A stretch of DNA of 64,000 nucleotides from Leucobacter zeae (GCF_016758175.1 NZ_QYAB01000002.1:124001-188000), one strand, 5' to 3'; counted from the first letter of the stretch, positions 9,427-18,643 are shown. Numbers and translations are program-made. Notes: generated by a model from the letters alone, not told the origin.

Positions 9427-11271
9427 GTGAGCGAGACCCCGGGACCCGAAGCGCGATGGTGCGTCGTGGGCCGGATCGCACCCGGCCGCGCAGTCGACGT
9501 CGGCGGCCCCGGTGCCGCCGGCGCGGACCCCGGGGCCGCAGGGCCGGCGAGCGCCTCGGGCGATCGCCGATGGCGGATCGGAGCGGTCGACCTGGCGGCG
9601 GACGGCACGCCGATCGCCGAGCAGGTGGTGGAGCCCGCCGGATTCGCGGAGTTCGTCGCCGGGCGCGAGTCGGCAGACCGGCCGCGCTGGGTCTGGAGCG
9701 ATTCGCCGAGCTGGTACCCGGGAGCGCTCGCCGCGGGGGTGCGCGTCGAGCGGGCGCACGACCTGCGGCTCTGCCACGCCATTCTGCGCGGGGCCCGGTC
9801 GGTCAGGGATCGCGACGCGCTCGCGGCCGCGGTCGAGTGGGACGCCGCGTCCGCCGCGAGCGAGCCGGACTCGGGGCCGGAGCCCGTCGCGGCGCTCTTC
9901 GATCTCGACGAGCCGCTTGCGTCTCCTGGCGAAGTGCCGCACGACCTCGACGCGGCGCTCGCGGAGTTCTCGCGTCAGCGCGCCGCCCTCGCGTCGTCCG
10001 AGGACCCCGGGCGCCTCGCCCTGCTGCTCGCGGCGGAGTCCGCCGGCGGACTGATCGCGGTGGAGCTGCGCGCAGCAGGCGTGCCGTGGGACGCCGACGA
10101 GCACGACCGTCTGCTGGAGTCGGAGCTCGGGCCCCGGCCCGCGATCGGCGCCAAACCGGAACGCATGCTGCGCGTCGCCGACGAGGTGCGCACGGCGCTC
10201 GGCGACGCGCGTGCGAGCCTCGACTCGCCGCCCAAGCTGCTGAGCGCGCTGCGCCGCGCCGGCATCGACGTGCGCTCGACATCGCACTGGGAGCTGGAGG
10301 AGCACGAGCACCCCGCGATCGAACCCCTGCTGCGTTACAAGAAGCTCTCCCGGCTGTTGAGCGCGAACGGCTGGGCGTGGATCGACGAGTGGGTGCGTGA
10401 CGGGCGGTACCGGCCCGTGTACGTTCCGGGCGGCGTCGTGACGGGGCGCTGGGCGTCGAGCGGGGGCGGGGCCCTGCAGTTGCCGCGGCAGCTGCGTCCC
10501 GCGCTGCGCGCCGACCCCGGTTGGACGCTCGTATCGGCGGACGTCGCGCAGCTGGAGCCCCGGGTGCTCGCGGCGATGTCGGGCGATCGGGCGATGGCGG
10601 CCGCGGGGTTCGAGAAGGATCTGTACTCGGGCATCGTCGAGAGCGGCATCGTGAGCACGCGGCAGGACGCGAAGATCGCGGTGCTCGGCGCGATGTACGG
10701 CGGCACGAGCGGCGACAGCGGGCGGCTCGTGCCGCGACTGCGCCGCGGGTTCCCCTCGGCGATGCGCCTCGTCGACCGCGCCGCCGAGGTCGGGGAACGC
10801 GGAGGCGTCATGGCGACCTGGCTCGGACGCACCTCGCCGCCCCCGGCACCCGAGTGGGCCGAGCTGCAGGCGGGTGCCAGCCTGCCTGGGGCGACCTCGC
10901 GCGACGAGGAGCGCGCTCGCCGCGCCGCCCGCGAATTCGGCCGGTTCACCCGCAACTTCGTCGTGCAGGGCACCGCTGCCGAGTGGGCGCTCGCGTGGCT
11001 CGCCGACCTCCGTCTCCGGCTCGCGGCCATCGGCACCGTGGAGTCCGGTGCCGCCGAGGCGACGGCCTCCGGTCCGGCATTCGCACGGCGCCCGCATCTC
11101 GTGTTCTTCCTGCACGACGAGGTCATCGTGCACACCCCGGTCGTGCACGCCGAGGCGGTCGCCGCCGCGGTCGAGGCCTCGGCGGTCGCAGCGGGGCGGC
11201 TGCTCTTCGGCGCGGCTCCGGTCGACTTCCCGCTCGACATCCTCATCGCGCAGCGCGCCGTGAAGGAGTGA
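9427..11271 (+). CDS. PolA-type DNA polymerase (bifunctional exonuclease/polymerase family), no 5' nuclease
   Basis: 614 residues from GTG 9427. The C-terminal half is a family A polymerase: motif A VSADVAQLEPR near residue 370, an O-helix version RQDAKIAVLGAMYGG near 410, NFVVQGTAAEWA near 515, and motif C FLHDEV near 562. The 5' nuclease domain of PolI is missing. The N-terminal 300 residues sit where the 3'-5' exonuclease would be, but I see no convincing DEDD motif set. Actinobacteria commonly carry such a second PolA-like protein of unknown role. It follows TAGCCT six bases upstream and stands alone. Confidence 0.85.
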   Translation: MSETPGPEARWCVVGRIAPGRAVDVGGPGAAGADPGAAGPASASGDRRWRIGAVDLAADGTPIAEQVVEPAGFAEFVAGRESADRPRWVWSDSPSWYPGALAAGVRVERAHDLRLCHAILRGARSVRDRDALAAAVEWDAASAASEPDSGPEPVAALFDLDEPLASPGEVPHDLDAALAEFSRQRAALASSEDPGRLALLLAAESAGGLIAVELRAAGVPWDADEHDRLLESELGPRPAIGAKPERMLRVADEVRTALGDARASLDSPPKLLSALRRAGIDVRSTSHWELEEHEHPAIEPLLRYKKLSRLLSANGWAWIDEWVRDGRYRPVYVPGGVVTGRWASSGGGALQLPRQLRPALRADPGWTLVSADVAQLEPRVLAAMSGDRAMAAAGFEKDLYSGIVESGIVSTRQDAKIAVLGAMYGGTSGDSGRLVPRLRRGFPSAMRLVDRAAEVGERGGVMATWLGRTSPPPAPEWAELQAGASLPGATSRDEERARRAAREFGRFTRNFVVQGTAAEWALAWLADLRLRLAAIGTVESGAAEATASGPAFARRPHLVFFLHDEVIVHTPVVHAEAVAAAVEASAVAAGRLLFGAAPVDFPLDILIAQRAVKE

Positions 11272-11365
11272 GGCCGGGGAAGCCCATCCGGGATTCCGCC
11301 CGCGAGGCCCGTCAACGGGCGACACATACGGGGATGCGGCCGCCGCCGCGCGGGATACTGGAGGG

Positions 11366-12433
11366 ATGAGCGCGCACACGACCGAGCCCCGCGGCTGCCA
11401 TCTCGTCGGCAGCATCAACTTCGACGACGCCGAGACCACGATGCGGGTCGCCGCCGAGCACCTGGGCGATCGGCTGCGACGGATCCCCGACGGCGAAGTG
11501 GGGGAGCGCTTCCACTGGATCGCGTTCCAGCCCGACCGCATCGCCCGGACCCCGGGCATCGAGCGCGTCGGAGACACGCCGATCCCGCTCCGCATGCTCG
11601 ACATCAGGCCCGTGCGCCTCGCCGCCGGCGTCGCCGCGTCCGATCTCGAGCTCGTCCCGCTCGGGTACGCCGATGCCGCGCTCGAATCGTGGGACGTCTT
11701 CGCGCGGCTGCAGCACGAGGGTGCGATTCCGGCCGGCACCCGGTTCCAGGTCTCGCTGCCGACGCCGCTCGGCGTGGTCGGCAGCTTCGTGCACGAGACG
11801 GACCGCGCGGCGTTCGAACCCGTCTACGAGGCCGCGCTCGCCGCCGAGCTCGACCGGATCCTCGCGGTCGTTCCGCACGACCGCCTCGCCATCCAGTGGG
11901 ACGCCGCGCTCGAGTTCGCGATGATCGAGGGAGAGGCCTACGCGGAGCGGGGCGGAACGCGCGCGGAATGGTTCGACGACGTCTGGGCGGGCACGAGCGA
12001 GCGGCTCGCCAGGCAGATCGACCGGGTGCCCGAGGACGTGGAGGTCGGCGTTCACCTCTGCTACGGCGACGTCGCTGAGCGGCACTTCGTCGAGCCCGTC
12101 GACGTCGGCAACCTCGTGCGCTTCGCGAACCTCGTGCACGCCGCGGCCGCTCGGCGGCTCACGTGGGTGCACCTCCCCGTGCCGATCGAGCGCGACGACG
12201 ATGCGTACTTCGCCGGTCTGGCGGACCTCGAGCTCGCCGAGGAGACCGAGCTCTATCTCGGCCTCGTGCATCGCGAAGACGGGGTCGAGGGCGCCGCGCG
12301 GCGCATCGCGACGGCCCGCAGGCACACCGCGCGCGCGTTCGGCGTCGCGACCGAGTGCGGCTTCGGGCGGGCGCCCGAGGGGGCCGCCGGGCCGCTCTTC
12401 GCGACGCACCGGGCCGTCTCCGCAGCCTGGTAG
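11366..12433 (+). CDS. MetE-like TIM-barrel protein (cobalamin-independent methionine synthase C-terminal fold)
   Basis: 355 residues, about half the length of MetE. The pattern GVHLCYGD gives His230 and Cys232, and ATECGFGR gives Cys331, matching the spacing logic of the MetE zinc ligands His-x-Cys and distal Cys. AIQWDAALEF near residue 179 matches the MetE aspartate region. I therefore infer a zinc-bound thiol or methyl transfer enzyme with an unknown substrate rather than methionine synthase, since the N-terminal folate domain is missing. The start has GGAGGG directly before ATG and a GATACT hexamer before that. No operon partners. Confidence 0.6.
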   Translation: MSAHTTEPRGCHLVGSINFDDAETTMRVAAEHLGDRLRRIPDGEVGERFHWIAFQPDRIARTPGIERVGDTPIPLRMLDIRPVRLAAGVAASDLELVPLGYADAALESWDVFARLQHEGAIPAGTRFQVSLPTPLGVVGSFVHETDRAAFEPVYEAALAAELDRILAVVPHDRLAIQWDAALEFAMIEGEAYAERGGTRAEWFDDVWAGTSERLARQIDRVPEDVEVGVHLCYGDVAERHFVEPVDVGNLVRFANLVHAAAARRLTWVHLPVPIERDDDAYFAGLADLELAEETELYLGLVHREDGVEGAARRIATARRHTARAFGVATECGFGRAPEGAAGPLFATHRAVSAAW

Positions 12434-12461
12434 CGTCCGGGTGTCCGGCCCGTGCCCGTGA

Positions 12462-13286
12462 TCACCCGCCTCCGATGATCGGCAGGTCGATCCCGAGCTG
12501 CGTCGCGCCGGCGCGCAGCAGCAGGAAGCCGATGATCCCGAGGATCCACGCGGTGTTCTCGGCGCCCGTGCGCTCCAGCCAGTCGGCGAGGCGCTGGAGC
12601 GGGCGTTCGACGAGCCCGGCGGCGGCCACGCGCGCCGCGAGGAGCAGCAGCGCGGGCAGGATCATCACGACGCAGTAGCCCGCGAGCAGTCCGAACCGCG
12701 TCGGCATGCCGATCGGAGCGTCGGCGATCATCGTCATGCCGATCAGATACGGGAGCATGCTCGCGACCTCCACGAGACCGGCTGCGAGGGCGACCCCCAC
12801 GACTGCGGCCGGGGCGGTGCCATCGGCGAGCAGCCGCGCCCGCCAGCGCACGATGCGTCCGCTGGTGTACTCGGGTCCGGCCGGCAGCGATCCTGCGCCC
12901 GCCGGGCCTCCGGCCGCCTGCAGCTCGCGGACCCGCTCGGCGTACACGGCCTCGGCGCGCTTCCGCTTCGCCTTCGGCGTCGGCATGCAGATCGCGGTCA
13001 CCAGCATGGCAGCGCCCACGACGAGCATGGCGACGCGGCCGGCGGTCGAATCGAGGAAGCTCCGGCCGACGTCGACGATGTTCACGAGGCCGAGCGTGAA
13101 GAGCACCCCGACGGCGAGGTAGAACAGCGTGATGGTGCCGAGGTACAGCAGGATGCGGCGGATCCTCGGGCGGCCAGGGGCGATGAGGAAGAACACCGGG
13201 ATGAGCAGCGTCCCCACGCTGAGCCCGTCGACGAGCGCGAGGATCGCGAGTGCCGCGGGGAGCGGCAATGCGTTCAGGAAGTCCAT
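12462..13286 (-). CDS. GAP-family (sulfolipid-addressing-protein-like) membrane protein
   Basis: 274 residues with six hydrophobic segments in two groups of three: about 8-35, 42-68 and 78-100, then a charged cytoplasmic loop (KAKRKRAEAVYAERV to about residue 150), then 158-180, 195-222 and 248-268. This layout, the LxDGLSVGTLLIP start and the length fit the GAP/Sap family, named for a mycobacterial protein needed for sulfolipid export. It is a likely small-molecule or lipid transporter. It converges on the MetE-like gene and diverges from the histidine kinase. Family call moderately firm; substrate unknown. Confidence 0.65.
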   Translation of the reverse strand: MDFLNALPLPAALAILALVDGLSVGTLLIPVFFLIAPGRPRIRRILLYLGTITLFYLAVGVLFTLGLVNIVDVGRSFLDSTAGRVAMLVVGAAMLVTAICMPTPKAKRKRAEAVYAERVRELQAAGGPAGAGSLPAGPEYTSGRIVRWRARLLADGTAPAAVVGVALAAGLVEVASMLPYLIGMTMIADAPIGMPTRFGLLAGYCVVMILPALLLLAARVAAAGLVERPLQRLADWLERTGAENTAWILGIIGFLLLRAGATQLGIDLPIIGGG

Positions 13287-13393
13287 GGGCCCAGTCTCCC
13301 GGGAGCCTGGGCCGCGCGGATCGGCGAGGGGGATGAGCGCGCCTCATCCTTTGGTCTGAGCCGGCCGGCGCGCAGGACTGGTTGGATGGAGTC

Positions 13394-14671
13394 ATGCAGA
13401 CGCGGCGACGAGGGTTCGAGCGCCGACGCACCGTGCTCGGGCTGCCCCAGCCGGTTGCGGAGGCGCTCGGGTACGCCCTGGTCGCGGTGCTCTGCGCCTG
13501 GCTCGGGATCTCGGGGCTCTGGACCGCGTTCCGCCTGGTGCCCGAGTACGGTTCTCCGTGGTGGACGCTCGCGGCGGCGCTGCCCGCCGCGGCGCTCGCG
13601 TGCGCGAAGCGGCGGGCGCCGCTCGCCGGGTGCGTCGCCGCGGCCGCGCTCTTCGCGGTCGATCTCGCGATCACCGGCGGGATCGTGCCGTTCATCGTGC
13701 TGCTCGATCTGCTCTACGCCCTCACGGTGTCCCTCGACGCCGTGCGGCGGAGACGGGTGCTCGTGGTCGTCGGCGCGGCGACGGCGGCCATGACCGTGCT
13801 CTCCTACGCCGCGACGCGCGATCTGCGGGTGACGGCGCTGATCGGCCTGCAGGTGGGGGCGCTGCTCGGCACGACGTACTGGTACGGCACGGCGGTGGCG
13901 CAGTCGCGCGAACTCGTCGAGTTGCATCGGAGGCAGGCGGAGGACGCGACGCGACTCGCGGAGCTCGACCGCATCACCGCGGTGCGCGGCGAGCGGGAGC
14001 GTATGGCTCGCGAGCTGCACGACGTGGTCGCCGGGCATGTGGCGGCCGTCGCGATCCGGAGCGAAGCGGCGCTCGCAGATGCGGATCCCCGACCAGGGGA
14101 CGGGGAGTCCGGGAGGGGTGTCGAGCACGCCGAGCGCGCGGCGCTGCGGGCGGTGCGCGATTCGAGTCTCGACGCGCACGAAGCGCTGCGCGCGATGATC
14201 CGGGTGCTGCGCGACGGGGCGGACGGGTTCGTCGCTCCGCCGGGCACGGACCGCCTGCCGGCGATGATCGAGGAGGCCCGCCGCTCCGGGGTGCGGGTCG
14301 TGCTGTCGGATCGGCTCGACGGCCAACAGCTCGGGGACGTCGTGGACCAGGCGGTCGCGCGCGTCGTCCACGAGGGACTCGCGAACGCCGTCAAGCACGC
14401 GTCGGGATCCGACGTCGACGTCGTGATCGCACCGGACCCCGCCGAAGCGAGCGGGTCTGCATCGAGCGGTCCGCGTGCGCGCGCCGTGCGCGCCGAGGTG
14501 CGGTCCCGGGGCGGGGCGCCCATCGCCCGTCCCGAGCTCCGCGGCAGCGGGCTGGGTCTCGTGATGCTCGAGGAGCGGGTCCGAGCGCTCGGCGGCGACT
14601 TCGCCGCGGGGCCGAGCGACGACGGCTGGGTGGTGCGGGCACGGCTCCCGCTGCAGGAGGAGGCGCGATGA
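13394..14671 (+). CDS. Sensor histidine kinase (HisKA_3 type)
   Basis: 425 residues. Four to six membrane segments fill residues 20-165. A dimerisation helix follows with MARELHDVV, in which His209 is the likely phosphorylated residue, then an ATPase domain ending in RGSGLGLVMLEERVRALGG. This is the NarX/DesK-like class that pairs with NarL regulators. The ATG at 13394 is preferred over an upstream TTG. Its stop overlaps the response regulator start (ATGA), so they form one operon. No periplasmic sensor domain is visible, which suggests sensing within the membrane. Confidence 0.92.
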   Translation: MQTRRRGFERRRTVLGLPQPVAEALGYALVAVLCAWLGISGLWTAFRLVPEYGSPWWTLAAALPAAALACAKRRAPLAGCVAAAALFAVDLAITGGIVPFIVLLDLLYALTVSLDAVRRRRVLVVVGAATAAMTVLSYAATRDLRVTALIGLQVGALLGTTYWYGTAVAQSRELVELHRRQAEDATRLAELDRITAVRGERERMARELHDVVAGHVAAVAIRSEAALADADPRPGDGESGRGVEHAERAALRAVRDSSLDAHEALRAMIRVLRDGADGFVAPPGTDRLPAMIEEARRSGVRVVLSDRLDGQQLGDVVDQAVARVVHEGLANAVKHASGSDVDVVIAPDPAEASGSASSGPRARAVRAEVRSRGGAPIARPELRGSGLGLVMLEERVRALGGDFAAGPSDDGWVVRARLPLQEEAR

Positions 14672-15354
14672 ACGGGATGACGAGCGGGGCCGCGCGGGAG
14701 GCCGGATCGGGGCCGCGCGTGCTGATCGTGGACGATCACGGCATGATCCGGGAGGGCCTGCGGCTGATGCTCGAGCGCCAGGGGATCGCCGTGGTCGGGG
14801 AGGCGGCGGACGGCGACGCCGCGATCCGGAACGCCCGCTCGCTCCGTCCCGACGTCGTGCTCATGGATCTGCGCATGCCCGGCCTCGACGGCGTGGCCGC
14901 GACGCGGGCGATCGTTTCGGATGCCGTCTCCGAGGTGCTCGTGCTCACGAGCTTCGACGAGGACGATCTCGTCTTCGCCGCGATCCGCGCGGGCGCCGCG
15001 GGGTTCCTGCTGAAGACCACGGAGTCCGGCGCGCTCGCGGACGCGGTGCGCCGCGTCGCAGCGGGCGACGGAGTGCTCGACCCGAGGGTGACCCGGCGGG
15101 CGCTCTCCGCGCTCGCCGAGGCGCCGGGCGACCCCGAGCCGCCCAGGGCTCCGCGCGGCCTCGAGCTCCTCACCGTGCGGGAGCGCGAGGTGCTCGACGA
15201 GCTGCGCGAGGGGCGCTCGAACACCGCGATCGCGCTTCGGCTCGGGATCTCGGTGCCGACCGTCAAGACGCATGTGTCGAGCATCCTGGTGAAGCTCGGC
15301 GCCGAGAGCCGCACCCAGGTGGTCGCGATGCTCGGCGCATCGCCCGAGGCGTAG
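14668..15354 (+). CDS. NarL/LuxR-type response regulator
   Basis: 228 residues. The receiver domain starts RVLIVDDHGMIREGL; the phosphoacceptor is Asp67 in VVLMDLRM, with the conserved Thr/Ser (LTSF) and Lys (LLKTTE) further on. The LuxR-type helix-turn-helix occupies about residues 160-222 (LTVREREVLDEL to TVKTHVSSILVKL). It is translationally coupled to the kinase. Targets are unknown; neighbours on either side include a GAP membrane protein, a common kind of target. Confidence 0.94.
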   Translation: MNGMTSGAAREAGSGPRVLIVDDHGMIREGLRLMLERQGIAVVGEAADGDAAIRNARSLRPDVVLMDLRMPGLDGVAATRAIVSDAVSEVLVLTSFDEDDLVFAAIRAGAAGFLLKTTESGALADAVRRVAAGDGVLDPRVTRRALSALAEAPGDPEPPRAPRGLELLTVREREVLDELREGRSNTAIALRLGISVPTVKTHVSSILVKLGAESRTQVVAMLGASPEA

Positions 15355-15357
15355 CCG

Positions 15358-15828
15358 TCAGTCGTCGGGCCAGGACATGAGCTCGATCAGCAGGCCCCAC
15401 GGGGACTCGACGAACGCGTTCGTGAGCCCCGGGGTCGGCCCGTCGGAGAACGTCACGGCCTCGCCCATGGCCCGGACGCCGGGGACCTCCGCGAGCCGCT
15501 GACGTGCCGCCGCAGCGTCGCGGACGGCGAGCGCGAGGTGCGCGCCGCCGCCGCGATGGTGCGCCGCCATCCCGCCGGAGTCCGCGTCCCACCACTGCAG
15601 CAGTTCGACCCGGGCCTCGCCGAGGCGGAGCATCGCGAGGGCGAAGCTCGCCTCGGGCGGAGCTCCCAGACGGGCGGCTGCTGCACCGCTCTCGTCGACG
15701 AATCGGTCGAGGGCGAAGAGGACCTCGGCGTCGAGGTGCGCGGTGAAGAAGTTCACCGCGGATTCCAGGTCCGGGACCGTGATCCCGACGTGGTCGAGGC
15801 GATAGCGTGGGTGAGCGGGGGAGGTCAT
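15358..15828 (-). CDS. VOC family protein (glyoxalase/dioxygenase superfamily)
   Basis: 156 residues with two beta-alpha-beta-beta-beta modules. LDHVGITVPDLESAVNFF at the N-terminus and AHLALAVRDAAAARQRL in the middle are typical, with a closing ESPWGLLIELMSW. Metal ligand candidates are His13, His96 and the Glu in LIELM. The length fits lactoylglutathione-lyase-like or methylmalonyl-CoA-epimerase-like members. It diverges from the SDR that opens the catabolic island, sharing a control region with palindromic sequence, so it may be the first gene of that system. Confidence 0.75.
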   Translation of the reverse strand: MTSPAHPRYRLDHVGITVPDLESAVNFFTAHLDAEVLFALDRFVDESGAAAARLGAPPEASFALAMLRLGEARVELLQWWDADSGGMAAHHRGGGAHLALAVRDAAAARQRLAEVPGVRAMGEAVTFSDGPTPGLTNAFVESPWGLLIELMSWPDD

Positions 15829-15869
15829 GTCGGCTTCCTTCCGTGCGTCCGGGGGTTCCCAATCCTACC

Positions 15870-15898
15870 TGTCACATATATGATGACTATCGTAAGAT
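15870..15898 (+). promoter_or_regulatory. Divergent control region at the left edge of the catabolic island
   Basis: TAAGAT at 15893-15898 is a good -10 candidate for the SDR operon. Just upstream lies TGTCACATATATGATGAC (15870-15887), whose core CATATATG is a perfect palindrome and whose flanks are partly symmetric. It resembles the TCACAT-containing elements found at other operon starts in the island and may be a GntR-type operator. Confidence 0.45.
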
Positions 15899-15918
15899 CT
15901 GGGGCCAAAGGAGGCAAC

Positions 15919-16641
15919 ATGAACGGGCTCGACGGCAAGCGGATCCTCGTGACCGGCGCCACGGGCGGCATCGGCAGAGCGATCGTCGATCGGCTGCTCG
16001 CCGAGGGCTGCCGCGTGCTCGCGGTCGACATGGTGCGGCTGGAGGACGAGCGGGTCTCGTTCTCGGGCGTGTGCGATGTGACCGACGAGGCGAGCGTCGA
16101 CCGGGCGTTCTCCGAGGCCGAGGCCGCCGTGGGCGGGATCGACGGCCTCGTCGCAACCGCCGGCATCCAGGTCTCGAAGCCCACGCACGAGCTCTCGCTC
16201 GAGGAGTTCCGGCGGGTGCTCGAGGTCAGTGCCGTGGGCACCTTCCTCGCGACGCGCCGGGTGCTCCCGGGGATGCTGGAGGCGGGCGCTGGCGGCATCG
16301 TGACCTTCGGGTCGACCGCGGCCGTCGGTGCCGCACCCGAGCTCGCCTCGTACGCCGCGGCCAAGGGCGCGGTGCTGCAGTACACCCGCTCCATCGCGGC
16401 GGAGTACGGCTCGCGGGGGATCCGCGCGAACTGCATGTGCCCGGGCGGGACGATGACCCCGATGATGCGCGAGATCGACGCGCACCGCGTCGGCCGCGAC
16501 CACTTCCTCGAGCGGCACCCCATCGGCAGGTACGCCGAGCCGGCGGAGATCGCGGCGGCGGTCGCCTACCTGCTCTCGGACGACGCCTCGTTCGTGCTCG
16601 GCGCGGCGATGATGGTCGACGGCGGATACTCGATGGCTTGA
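15919..16641 (+). CDS. SDR family NAD(P)-dependent oxidoreductase
   Basis: 240 residues of classical short-chain dehydrogenase: the nucleotide loop TGATGGIG near residue 12, the VATAG region (LVATAGI), catalytic Ser in VTFGSTAAVG and the YAAAK motif (Tyr and Lys), ending in VDGGYSMA. A strong ribosome site, AAAGGAGG, precedes the ATG. It is the first gene of an operon with the E1 alpha/beta and lipoyl genes, suggesting that it makes the keto acid or ketone used by the TPP enzyme. Substrate unknown. Confidence 0.88.
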   Translation: MNGLDGKRILVTGATGGIGRAIVDRLLAEGCRVLAVDMVRLEDERVSFSGVCDVTDEASVDRAFSEAEAAVGGIDGLVATAGIQVSKPTHELSLEEFRRVLEVSAVGTFLATRRVLPGMLEAGAGGIVTFGSTAAVGAAPELASYAAAKGAVLQYTRSIAAEYGSRGIRANCMCPGGTMTPMMREIDAHRVGRDHFLERHPIGRYAEPAEIAAAVAYLLSDDASFVLGAAMMVDGGYSMA

Positions 16642-16673
16642 CGGCTTGATGGAATGCTCACGAAGGAGTGCAG

Positions 16674-17660
16674 ATGACTGAACGAACACCAGACGAGCGG
16701 CTGCGGCTGCTGCGGCGGATGATCCTGATCCGCCGCTTCGAGGAGCGCGCCGCCCGTTTGCGCGCGAAGGGCCTGATCCCGGGCTTCCTCCACCCCTGCA
16801 TCGGGCAGGAGGCGAGCGCCGTCGGCATCTGCGATGCGCTCGGCGACTCCGACGTGCTCACGTCCACGCATCGCGGGCACGGCCACATGCTGGCCCGCGG
16901 CGCCGATCCCGCCCGGATGTACGCGGAGCTGTTCGCGCGCACCACGGGCTACAACCGCGGCAAGGGCGGGTCGCTCCACATGATCGACAGCGAGCTCGGG
17001 TTCCTCGGGGCCAACGGGATCGTCGGCGGCGGGATCCCCCTCGCCACGGGCGCCGCGCTGCAGCTCAAACGGACCGGCAGCGACGGCCTGGCGGTCTCGT
17101 TCTTCGGGGACGGCGCGAGCAACGAGGGGGCGTTCCACGAGAGCCTCAATCTCGCCGCGCTGTGGAAGCTCCCGGTGCTCTTCGTCTGCGAGAACAACCT
17201 CTACGGCGAGTTCACCCGGCAGAGCGATCACCAGCTGGTCGAGCACGTCGCCGACCGGGCCGACGGCTACGGCATGGTCGGCGTCGTGGTCGACGGCAAC
17301 GACGTCGAGGCCGTCGCGGAGGCGGCGCGCGAGGCGGCGGACCGGGCCCGCGCCGGCGAGGGGCCGACGCTCATCGAGACGAAGACCTACCGTCATCGCG
17401 GCCACTTCGAGGGCGACATGGCCAAGTACCGTCCGCAGGAGGAGGTCGAGCACTGGATGGGGCGCGATCCCATCGACCTCTTCGTCGCGGCGCTCGCCGA
17501 CTCGGGGGTCGGGGAGGACCGCGTCGCCGAGGTGCGCGCCTCCGTCGAGGAGGAACTCGACGCCGCGGCCGCGTGGGCCGAGGAGCAGCCGCACCCCGAC
17601 CCGTCCGAATCGACCGAGGACGTCTTTGTCGACGATTGCGAAGGAGCAGCGCTGCGATGA
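16674..17660 (+). CDS. Thiamine-diphosphate-dependent dehydrogenase E1, alpha subunit
   Basis: 328 residues. The TPP-binding motif runs from FFGDGASNEGAFHES to CENNLYG, the GDG-NN signature. The start RRMILIRRFEERAARL and the GFLHPCIGQEA region match acetoin/2-oxo-acid dehydrogenase alpha chains. It decarboxylates a 2-oxo acid or cleaves an acyloin and passes the acyl group to lipoyl. AAGGAG lies seven bases before ATG 16674; a GTG six bases earlier is less likely. It overlaps the beta gene by ATGA. The substrate cannot be fixed from sequence; acetoin-type enzymes are the closest by general look. Confidence 0.88.
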   Translation: MTERTPDERLRLLRRMILIRRFEERAARLRAKGLIPGFLHPCIGQEASAVGICDALGDSDVLTSTHRGHGHMLARGADPARMYAELFARTTGYNRGKGGSLHMIDSELGFLGANGIVGGGIPLATGAALQLKRTGSDGLAVSFFGDGASNEGAFHESLNLAALWKLPVLFVCENNLYGEFTRQSDHQLVEHVADRADGYGMVGVVVDGNDVEAVAEAAREAADRARAGEGPTLIETKTYRHRGHFEGDMAKYRPQEEVEHWMGRDPIDLFVAALADSGVGEDRVAEVRASVEEELDAAAAWAEEQPHPDPSESTEDVFVDDCEGAALR

Positions 17661-18643
17661 GCAAGTTCACCTATGCTGACGCGATCCGCCAGGCCATCTC
17701 CGAGGAGATGGCAGCTGACCCGGACGTGTTCATGATCGGAGAGGACGTCGGCGCCCCGGGGGGCGTGTTCGGCGTGACGAAGGGCCTCTGGGACGCGCAC
17801 GGCGCCCACCAGCTCTGGGACACCCCGATCTCGGAGGAGGCGATCGTCGGAGCGGCCGTCGGCGCCGCGATGCTCGGGGCGAAGCCCATCGCCGAGATCA
17901 TGTTCAGCGACTTCTCGACCCTCGCGATGGACATGATCGTGAACCAGGCGGCCAAGCTCCACTACATGACCGGGGGCAAGCTCTCGGTGCCGATGGTCGT
18001 GCGCATGGTGACCGGCACGGGCGGATCGACCTCGGCGCAGCACTCCCAGAGCCTCGAATCGTGGTTCACGCACGTGCCCGGCCTCAAGGTCGTCGCGCCC
18101 TCGACGCCCGAGGACGCCAAGGGGCTGCTGCGTCAGGCCATCCAGGACCCCGATCCCGTGATCTTCTTCGAGCACAAGCTGCTCTACGGCGGTCGCGGCG
18201 GGCCTGCCGGCGACATCGTGCCGGTGGATCCGATCCCGTTCGGGAAGGGCCGCGTGCGGCGCGAGGGGAACGATGTCACCATCGTCTCGTATCTGCGGAC
18301 GCTCAATCACTCGCTCGAGGCGGCCGAGGCGCTCGCCGCAGAGGGCATCTCGTGCGAGGTCTGGGATCCGCGCACGCTGACGCCCTTCGATCACGAGGGG
18401 CTGCGCGCCTCCGTCGCGAAGACCGGGCGACTGCTGGTGGCGCACGAGGCCCCGCTGCGCGGCGGCTTCGGCGCCGAGATCGCCGCGTGGGCGGCTGAGG
18501 AGTGCTACGACGATCTGCGTGCGCCGGTGTCGCGCGTCGGGGCCCAGAACGCCCCGATCCCGTACGCCCCGGTGCTCGAGGCCGAAGTGCTGCCTGGGCC
18601 GGGCGACATCGCCGACGCCGTCCGGGCGCTGATGCGGCGCTGA
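17657..18643 (+). CDS. Thiamine-diphosphate-dependent dehydrogenase E1, beta subunit
   Basis: 328 residues with the transketolase pyrimidine-binding domain: YADAIRQAISEEMAADPDVFMIGEDVG at the start (with the TPP-activating Glu), then DTPISEEAIVGAAVGAAM, and a C-terminal transketolase domain (EVWDPRTLTPFD). It pairs with the alpha subunit to which it is translationally coupled. Sixty-eight bases separate it from the lipoyl protein gene. No acyltransferase (E2) or dihydrolipoamide dehydrogenase (E3) gene follows, unlike standard acetoin or branched-chain operons. Confidence 0.88.
   Translation: MSKFTYADAIRQAISEEMAADPDVFMIGEDVGAPGGVFGVTKGLWDAHGAHQLWDTPISEEAIVGAAVGAAMLGAKPIAEIMFSDFSTLAMDMIVNQAAKLHYMTGGKLSVPMVVRMVTGTGGSTSAQHSQSLESWFTHVPGLKVVAPSTPEDAKGLLRQAIQDPDPVIFFEHKLLYGGRGGPAGDIVPVDPIPFGKGRVRREGNDVTIVSYLRTLNHSLEAAEALAAEGISCEVWDPRTLTPFDHEGLRASVAKTGRLLVAHEAPLRGGFGAEIAAWAAEECYDDLRAPVSRVGAQNAPIPYAPVLEAEVLPGPGDIADAVRALMRR

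Noticed and set aside
13558-14667. A long alternative frame through the histidine kinase leading into the response regulator
   Set aside because: Arg/Gly/Ala-rich with no domains; the kinase motifs are in the other frame and the regulator has its own ATG at 14668 with ATGA coupling.
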